Origin: Sanchytrium tribonematis
Taxonomy: Eukaryota > Sanchytriomycota > Sanchytriomycetes > Sanchytriales > Sanchytriaceae
Assembly (NCBI GenBank): GCA_018985235.1
Contig: JADGIG010000266.1
Location: forward strand, 1 to 11,281
Direction: 5' to 3'
Length of the DNA stretch: 11,281 nucleotides
Shown: positions 6,775-11,281 of the stretch, one piece after another
Numbering within the stretch: the stretch's first letter is position 1
How the letters are laid out: each line of letters opens with the position of its first letter
Program-made: the position numbers and the translations under genes
The notes under the pieces: generated by a model
What the model saw: the letters and a program-made list of their open reading frames with translations, nothing else
Told to the model about the DNA's origin: nothing
Database searches by the model: none

Positions 6775-6787
6775 CCCAAAATTTGGG
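6775..6787. repeat. 13-nt inverted repeat in the RPL4/coiled-coil promoter
   Basis: CCCAAA (6775-6780) and TTTGGG (6782-6787) are perfect inverted arms around a single A. The symmetry and central position suit a dimeric DNA-binding protein. It resembles a CArG box (CC, six A/T, GG) but has seven A/T bases, so a MADS-box site is not claimed. Confidence 0.35.
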
Positions 6788-6855
6788 GATGCATTATGAA
6801 TATTTTTGTGTACGGCTTAAGAAAAACATCTTCGAATAAAATCTGATGTAATTGG

Positions 6856-6866
6856 CTCACTGAAAC
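6856..6866 (+). promoter_or_regulatory. Start-proximal motif of the coiled-coil gene
   Basis: CTCACTGAAAC, 3 nt before the ATG at 6870. Its TGA is in frame with the ATG and so also fixes the start. Confidence 0.35.
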
Positions 6867-6869
6867 AAA

Positions 6870-8933
6870 ATGGACGAAAAAGAATCCACTTTCGCGTTTT
6901 CAATTCCTTTAAAAATAAGAGAAACAATAGCTAAACCCAATTACTCTCAAGAATTAAAGGAAAGAAAAACATTGTATACTGCGATGCACCAAAAATTGTG
7001 TGATTTGGAAAAATCTGCGAAAATTATGTTTGATTCTAAGATGATTTTGCCGCCTATTGGAGAAGAGAAAACAGTAAATACCTTGCCAGAAGAGTGGCAG
7101 ATATTGATTGTCAGAATGGATCGAGTTTGTAGGCAGGTTGAACATTTACAAAATTTCAATAAGGTTCCAAATTTAAATTATGATGAAATGAAGTCGAAAT
7201 TATTGTCTGCCTACAAAGAAGCAAATTATTTACATGATGAGCTGCAAGAATTCAAGGCCAAATCTGAACATGCAATGTTTTTGAAAGAAGGAGAGATTGA
7301 GAACTCGGCAAACAAAATTAAGGCCATTCTAGAAGAAAATCGAGTTATTCAGAACGACTTGCAGAACTTAAATAATATACATAATAAGTTAAAGGAGGAA
7401 CAGCAGTCTATGTTAGAGGAAAAACAGAGCGAAGCAACTGCTTTCCATCAGATGGAAATTTTACTTAAACAACAAATCGAGTCCCTGCTCCGAAAAAATC
7501 AAGAATTTGAATGCCTGATTAGCTCAAAAAGTTTCGTCAATAAGACTGAACACGATAATGCGCTTCACATTCTAAATTCCAAAATATACAGTTTGGAATC
7601 TATTGGTGATGAGATGCAAAATAATTTTAACGAATTAAAGCAAAAGGATGAGTTGCTTAAAGAAGCTCATGAATTGCTGCTTTTGAGTCACAACCAATTA
7701 AGTAAAAATACTGAAAAAGTAAATGCAGATCTTCAATGCAGCCAGCAAAACTTAACATACGAAAATGTTCTTTTAAAAAATGAGGTTGCCATAAAGAACC
7801 AGCAAGTTAGCCATTTACAAATGAAGCTTTCAAATACTGAAAAAGAGTTGACGGATCTGAAATTGTTGTCCACATCTGAATATGAAAAATTGTCTGCGCA
7901 GTGTCAAGCTTCAAAACGGCAGTTAGAAAACGACAAGAATCAATACACAAGCATGACTAACGAGGTGAGATTATTGAGAAGGCAAATGGCCGAGCTACGT
8001 GCAAATTCAGAGGAAGCAGCAAAAAGGGATACTAGAAAATTGGAAGAACTATTGTTAAAAATTAGCACACTCCAAGGTGAGATGTTGTTCATGGAAACTT
8101 CCCATAATTCTACTATTGGTGACATGAGTGTCGATTTGAATCAAAAGTCTGTTGAAATTAACTCGCTTGCCATGCAACTTGAGTTGGCAAACAACGAACT
8201 CTCTAGACAAAAGCATCTTTTGAGAGATTCAGTTTTAAGTTTGTGTGATGAAAAAGCTGCTCATAATCTATCTAAATCAGAACATTCGAACGTTTTAGCG
8301 TTCCTAGACAATGCAAGTCTTTTACATAAAAGAGACAAGGAAGAGATTAAAAATCTAAGAGCTGAAGTGGAAAATTTATCAAGTGAATTAAAATCGTGTG
8401 ATCGAAAACTTGTGACCATCACTATGCAAATTGAAAGCCTCAAATCAAACATTGTACGTCAGCATAAAGAGGCGTTGGCCAATCAGACATCTGCGTCTGC
8501 TAAGCTTGAAAATTCTAAGAATCTCTTGAGAGAATTAGAACTAAAACACAATACATTGGCAAGTCAGCACGAATCTTCTTTACAAACTATCGAAGAGCTC
8601 AAACAAGATATCAAATCTCGTTTGGACATAATTACCATGTTTGAAAATCAAGTTGCATTGAAAAACAACGAGATTTCCAAGCTCTCGACGGACTTGGCAA
8701 CAACAAGACAACAATTGGATGTCTCAAACACCAATGTCTACTTAAGCGCACTCACTTTAACCGATATGCAAAGATTCAACAACAAATATGATGAGCATTA
8801 TGTTAAAAACATTACTAAGTATCAGAAAGATCTTTCTGAGCGGACTGTTTTGCTTGAAGATACTTTAAGAATGACTGATATGATAAGGAATATCTTGGAT
8901 GACAATGGAGTTTTAGAGTCCGATACAAAATAA
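6870..8933 (+). CDS. Long coiled-coil protein of unknown function
   Basis: A 687-residue protein with an N-terminal part of about 100 residues that includes prolines (PPIGEEK near 61, LPEEW near 72), followed by residues 101-687, in which I find no proline. That part is rich in Glu, Lys, Leu, Gln, Asn and Ser with heptad-like spacing of Leu, Ile and Met (for example LEELLLKISTLQGEM), as in a parallel coiled-coil rod. If wholly helical it would be about 85-90 nm long. There is no membrane segment, motor head, zinc finger or nucleotide-binding motif. The family is not recognised; proteins of this build are often centrosome, basal-body, spindle, Golgi-tether or vesicle-tether components, and composition alone cannot choose. 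The start is fixed by an in-frame TGA three codons upstream, and ACAAAATGG is a good start context. The next gene begins 33 nt after its stop. Confidence 0.9.
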   Translation: MDEKESTFAFSIPLKIRETIAKPNYSQELKERKTLYTAMHQKLCDLEKSAKIMFDSKMILPPIGEEKTVNTLPEEWQILIVRMDRVCRQVEHLQNFNKVPNLNYDEMKSKLLSAYKEANYLHDELQEFKAKSEHAMFLKEGEIENSANKIKAILEENRVIQNDLQNLNNIHNKLKEEQQSMLEEKQSEATAFHQMEILLKQQIESLLRKNQEFECLISSKSFVNKTEHDNALHILNSKIYSLESIGDEMQNNFNELKQKDELLKEAHELLLLSHNQLSKNTEKVNADLQCSQQNLTYENVLLKNEVAIKNQQVSHLQMKLSNTEKELTDLKLLSTSEYEKLSAQCQASKRQLENDKNQYTSMTNEVRLLRRQMAELRANSEEAAKRDTRKLEELLLKISTLQGEMLFMETSHNSTIGDMSVDLNQKSVEINSLAMQLELANNELSRQKHLLRDSVLSLCDEKAAHNLSKSEHSNVLAFLDNASLLHKRDKEEIKNLRAEVENLSSELKSCDRKLVTITMQIESLKSNIVRQHKEALANQTSASAKLENSKNLLRELELKHNTLASQHESSLQTIEELKQDIKSRLDIITMFENQVALKNNEISKLSTDLATTRQQLDVSNTNVYLSALTLTDMQRFNNKYDEHYVKNITKYQKDLSERTVLLEDTLRMTDMIRNILDDNGVLESDTK

Positions 8934-8934
8934 A
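8929..8934 (+). terminator. Poly(A) signal AATAAA overlapping the coiled-coil stop codon
   Basis: The TAA stop (8931-8933) lies inside AATAAA. Cleavage 10-30 nt downstream would fall just before, or at, the ATG of the next gene at 8967. Confidence 0.5.
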
Positions 8935-8957
8935 GTAGTTCTTTGTGGAATTTATTA

Positions 8958-8966
8958 TCTTGAAAC
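8958..8966 (+). promoter_or_regulatory. Start-proximal motif of the TMEM245-like gene
   Basis: TCTTGAAAC directly abuts the ATG at 8967. It lies in a 33-nt gap after the previous stop codon, so it is one of very few bases free to act as a promoter element. Its TGA is in frame and excludes an upstream start. Confidence 0.4.
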
Positions 8967-10766
8967 ATGCTTAAGACCCCAGAACTGCAAACTGCTGTTC
9001 AAAACTTTTTAGTGAATTGCGTCGGAGCGGGCTTCCTGATTATCATTTATTTCTCGGTGTCTCTACTTAGCCCTTATATTATTCCATTATTCTGGGCCGT
9101 TGTTTTAAGCATTCCTCTATATGACATCAAAAAAATCTTTCTTGATTATATAGAGGAAGATTTAAAAGACGACGAAATAACTTTATTTGGAGTGTTGACA
9201 ACCACAATCCATGTTATATTAGGCTGGGCGTGCGATCCATTTTATTATTTAATTTGCACAATTACAAAATCCTATTTATCATTGATACATTACGCATTTA
9301 ATGTTAAAGACAATGAAGAACATGTTCAATCGCCTTCTTCAGTTGATCCTAATTTAAGCCCCGGTAAAAGACTTGCAGAAAAATCCATGAAAGAGCAAAA
9401 GCAAATTGTTAGTGAGCGGCTTCGAGACACATTTAATAAGGGCACTTTTTACTACTTCAGAATTCTACTTTCTTGTGGAACTGGATACCTACTATACGAC
9501 TTGTTTTTTGTCAAAAAAGCAGCACCGCTTTTAAGTTTATTACTATTGTTCTTAATTTCTCTACATTTGATTTATCATGTTATCAGAAGTTTGTTTGTCA
9601 GGTATTTGCATGTTACCATCAAGCAATACTTTATGCAAATGACCAAGTCAAAGACTAAGAATTTCGTTCTAAATAATGCCAATACATTGCTAACCCATTT
9701 TATTGTTATTGGTTCCATCATTTTTATGACTCTAGTGTCTATTTTTCTAATGTTCAAATGCATCCAAGAATTCCAGTCAATGATTCAATTCAGCATTGAT
9801 TTTGTAGATACTCATTTACAGGGCGAAATGAGAGATGAATATCACGCACAATTAAATCAAGCTTATGACTACGGTACCCATTATGTAGATGACTTGAGTT
9901 TAATGAAAAATGCTAATTTGACTACCAAAGATATTCAAATGAAAGTCAAAAACATGTTCACGACACTGCCTATGATGCAATCAATATATGGTCAAGTTTC
10001 AACCGGGAATCTGGGTGTTTTACTTAATAGCACAGCCTTGAAGCTAGCCATGAAAGAAATCCAACAGAATTCATATTCCGACAACGAAATGAGTCTGTTT
10101 AGCCAACTACAAGCAGTCATATCTGGATTTTTAAGCAACATTGCTCAAAATGCATTATCAATGGGATTGAGCATCTTTACTACAGTTATCAATGTGGTTT
10201 TAACTGCATTTGATTGGATATTCAAAATTATTGTTTTTTTGACAGTTTTAATTTATTTGGTAAGCAACAAGCATTCTGTGATTTACTATCTAGGAAACAC
10301 TTTAAACGTGGTGGATCCAAAAAAAACTATAGTGACTGCTTTAGAAACTTGTATAAGCTCTACTTTCAGTGTTAATTTGCGATTGGCATTATTTTATTTC
10401 TTTTTTACTACTATCTCTTTTTCAGTTTGTGGGTTGCAAATTATTTATATTCCAGCTATTCTGAGTAGCCTACTAGCTATTTTACCTTTTGTGAACCCGA
10501 TGTTAATTAGTGTCTTACCCGCTATTATTCTGTGGCTTCAAGGAAATTTAATTTTTGGAGTATTTCTTTTTGCCATTCATTTGTTAGCTTCATTTATGAT
10601 AATTCCTTCGTTTTACGAGGAAATTAAAGGCGTTGACACTTATTTTGGAAGTTTAAGTATTGCACTTGGTTTATACACATATGGACTAGAAGGTATTATT
10701 CTGGGTCCAATTTTGATGAGTTTGATTCCAGCTGGATATACATTCTTAAAGTATTACTTGGAATAA
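8967..10766 (+). CDS. TMEM245: TMEM245/AI-2E-family multipass membrane protein
   Basis: A 599-residue integral membrane protein that I place in the family of eukaryotic TMEM245 and the bacterial AI-2E/YdiK-type transporters; the transported substrate in eukaryotes is not established. The N-terminal hairpin (about 15-55) contains SPYIIPLFWAVVLSIPLY, the typical re-entrant start of the family. Further membrane segments lie near 72-110, 162-182, 185-206, 242-264, 400-432, 470-505, 508-525 and 527-550, and the protein ends with GSLSIALGLYTYGLEGIILGP (561-581), the conserved terminal Gly-rich helix pair. LPFVNP (506-511) corresponds to the iPyvGP-like turn of bacterial members. Between segments are a charged loop (about 112-158) and a large soluble region (about 265-395). 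The start is fixed by a TGA two codons upstream. The gene is tandem with the coiled-coil gene, 33 nt apart. Confidence 0.8.
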   Translation: MLKTPELQTAVQNFLVNCVGAGFLIIIYFSVSLLSPYIIPLFWAVVLSIPLYDIKKIFLDYIEEDLKDDEITLFGVLTTTIHVILGWACDPFYYLICTITKSYLSLIHYAFNVKDNEEHVQSPSSVDPNLSPGKRLAEKSMKEQKQIVSERLRDTFNKGTFYYFRILLSCGTGYLLYDLFFVKKAAPLLSLLLLFLISLHLIYHVIRSLFVRYLHVTIKQYFMQMTKSKTKNFVLNNANTLLTHFIVIGSIIFMTLVSIFLMFKCIQEFQSMIQFSIDFVDTHLQGEMRDEYHAQLNQAYDYGTHYVDDLSLMKNANLTTKDIQMKVKNMFTTLPMMQSIYGQVSTGNLGVLLNSTALKLAMKEIQQNSYSDNEMSLFSQLQAVISGFLSNIAQNALSMGLSIFTTVINVVLTAFDWIFKIIVFLTVLIYLVSNKHSVIYYLGNTLNVVDPKKTIVTALETCISSTFSVNLRLALFYFFFTTISFSVCGLQIIYIPAILSSLLAILPFVNPMLISVLPAIILWLQGNLIFGVFLFAIHLLASFMIIPSFYEEIKGVDTYFGSLSIALGLYTYGLEGIILGPILMSLIPAGYTFLKYYLE

Positions 10767-10767
10767 A
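10762..10767 (+). terminator. Poly(A) signal AATAAA overlapping the TMEM245-like stop codon
   Basis: The TAA stop (10764-10766) lies inside AATAAA and is followed by a T-rich stretch. Confidence 0.5.
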
Positions 10768-11052
10768 TTTATTTATTCAACTCTATTAAATCGCTCGAAT
10801 CAATCTTGATTTGTATTTCTGATCTTCCTGCAAAAACTCTCATTTCATTATTCAAACGTCATTGTTTATATAATGATTAGAGCGGGTTTAACCAATCAAA
10901 TTCCGCACTAGTATCCGAACTTAAATAATAGGGCTTCTGAAGACGTTAATATTATGTAGCTGCAGTGCTGCAAGACATGCAACAAAGTAGCACCATATCT
11001 TTCCACATTAAATTCACTTAATTTAAGCCTCTTTTCAAAATTCTCCTTGAAA
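10767..11052. other. Intergenic region upstream of SF3B6
   Basis: A 286-nt stretch with no supported gene. It should hold the 3' end of the TMEM245-like transcript and the SF3B6 promoter. A CCAAT lies at 10891-10895, between short inverted arms GCGG and CCGC (about 10882-10904). AACGTC near 10855 and GACGTT near 10942 form a longer-range inverted repeat. The SF3B6 reading frame stays open back to a TAG at 10957-10959 but contains no earlier ATG. Confidence 0.5.
11043..11052 (+). promoter_or_regulatory. Start-proximal motif of SF3B6
   Basis: CTCCTTGAAA directly abuts the ATG at 11053 and shares nine bases exactly with the motif before the unknown 450-aa gene. Confidence 0.35.
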
Positions 11053-11281
11053 ATGCCACATTCAAACATTTTCTTCGTTAGGCAGTTGCCATACAACATT
11101 AATGCTAGTCAGCTTTTGTCGATGTTCAATAAATTTGGGGAAATAGTCCAAATTCGCGTTGGAAATTCTGACCAAACTAGAGGAAGTGCTTTTATAGTTT
11201 TTAATAAGGAATGTCCTGAGGCAATGGAAATGAATGGCTATAATTATCAAGGTCGATATTTGATCGTCAGAATGCATCAAA
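11053..11281 (+). CDS. SF3B6: Splicing factor 3B subunit 6 (SF3b14/p14), partial, cut by the window end
   Basis: Seventy-six codons plus one base are present, open to the window edge. The product is an RRM protein of the U2 snRNP SF3b complex, which sits near the branch-point adenosine and binds SF3B1. Recognisable parts are RNP2, IFFVRQLPYNI (6-16), matching the ILYIRNLPYKI of the family; FNKFGEIVQIRVGNSDQTRGSAF (25-47), matching the very characteristic GxIxQIRVGxxxxTRGxAxV of p14, with RNP1 at its end; and NGYNYQGRYLIV (64-75), matching SGFNVCNRYLVV. The Tyr of RNP2 that contacts the branch adenosine in human p14 (Tyr22) is Phe8 here, keeping an aromatic ring. Helix 2 is about three residues shorter than in the human protein. 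The N-terminus is short: the usual 18 or so residues with LPPEVNR are missing, so either the protein is trimmed or a first exon lies upstream. ATG 11053 is the first in frame. Confidence 0.88.
   Translation, partial: MPHSNIFFVRQLPYNINASQLLSMFNKFGEIVQIRVGNSDQTRGSAFIVFNKECPEAMEMNGYNYQGRYLIVRMHQ

Larger units (their letters stand above)
6703..6869. promoter_or_regulatory. Divergent promoter between RPL4 and the coiled-coil gene
   Basis: The 167 nt between the two ATGs must carry both promoters. It contains CCAAT at 6751-6755 on the plus strand and ATTGG (CCAAT on the minus strand) at 6851-6855. Near the middle is an inverted repeat CCCAAA-A-TTTGGG (6775-6787). On the RPL4 side lie a T-rich tract and a pyrimidine-rich stretch just before the ATG, recalling the pyrimidine-rich start regions of ribosomal protein genes. 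No TATA box is clear. Confidence 0.5.

Noticed and set aside
10873-10940. Possible C/D box snoRNA (ATGATTA at 10873, CTGA at 10937)
   Set aside because: The C box is imperfect, no terminal stem pairs the flanks next to the boxes, and no D'/C' boxes are clear.
10908-11099. Minus-strand 63-codon ORF across the SF3B6 start
   Set aside because: It is antisense to a clear SF3B6 reading frame and has no recognisable protein features.
11062-11280. Minus-strand ORF of 72 codons at the window end
   Set aside because: It lies wholly antisense to the SF3B6 RRM, whose plus-strand translation matches the family.
1-11281. Mobile element, phage, CRISPR or defence island
   Set aside because: No transposase, integrase, Cas-like protein, terminal repeats or spaced direct repeats were found. 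The gene content is ordinary eukaryotic housekeeping and membrane functions.
1-11281. Non-standard genetic code suggested by six TAA stops and no TAG
   Set aside because: One gene ends in TGA, and no reading frame needs an internal TAG or TGA read as sense. TAA bias is explained by AT richness and the AATAAA overlap.

Overview
The window looks like nuclear DNA of a small, compact, AT-rich eukaryotic genome. Evidence for a eukaryote: a cytosolic-type ribosomal protein uL4 (RPL4), a tRNA gene with a nuclear-style intron and no encoded CCA, a U2 snRNP SF3b subunit, a CSC1/TMEM63 channel, and AATAAA signals at gene ends. The uL4 sequence reads closest to fungal homologues I remember, so an early-diverging fungus or another opisthokont protist with a reduced genome is the best guess. 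No complete protein gene here needs an intron, and gaps between genes are tens to a few hundred bases. Stops are TAA in six genes and TGA in one.

Layout. 2-178 (+): C-terminal end of an unidentified protein. 179-545: noncoding, with promoter-like motifs. 546-3002 (+): CSC1/OSCA/TMEM63-family osmosensitive cation channel. 3042-4394 (-): 450-aa unrecognised protein, convergent with the channel gene and 39 nt from it. 4395-4537: divergent promoter. 4538-5314 (+): membrane-anchored protein best read as an enlarged signal peptidase complex subunit 3. 5374-5461 (-): tRNA-Arg(CCU) with a 15-nt intron. 5569-6702 (-): RPL4. 6703-6869: divergent promoter. 6870-8933 (+): 687-aa coiled-coil rod. 8967-10766 (+): TMEM245/AI-2E-family membrane protein, starting 33 nt after the previous stop. 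11053-end (+): SF3B6 (SF3b14/p14), cut by the window edge.

The genes are unrelated housekeeping and membrane functions, not an operon or a mobile island. I saw no transposon, CRISPR array or horizontally acquired cassette. What recurs is in the gene borders. First, a motif like CTC(C)(T)TGAAAC sits at or just before the ATG of six of seven genes. Second, AATAAA overlaps the stop codon of four genes. Third, two promoters share AAATCGATAT followed about 28 nt later by GTGTCCAAT. Together these suggest very short untranslated regions and a simple, fixed promoter and terminator grammar. All family calls were made by eye, without database searches.
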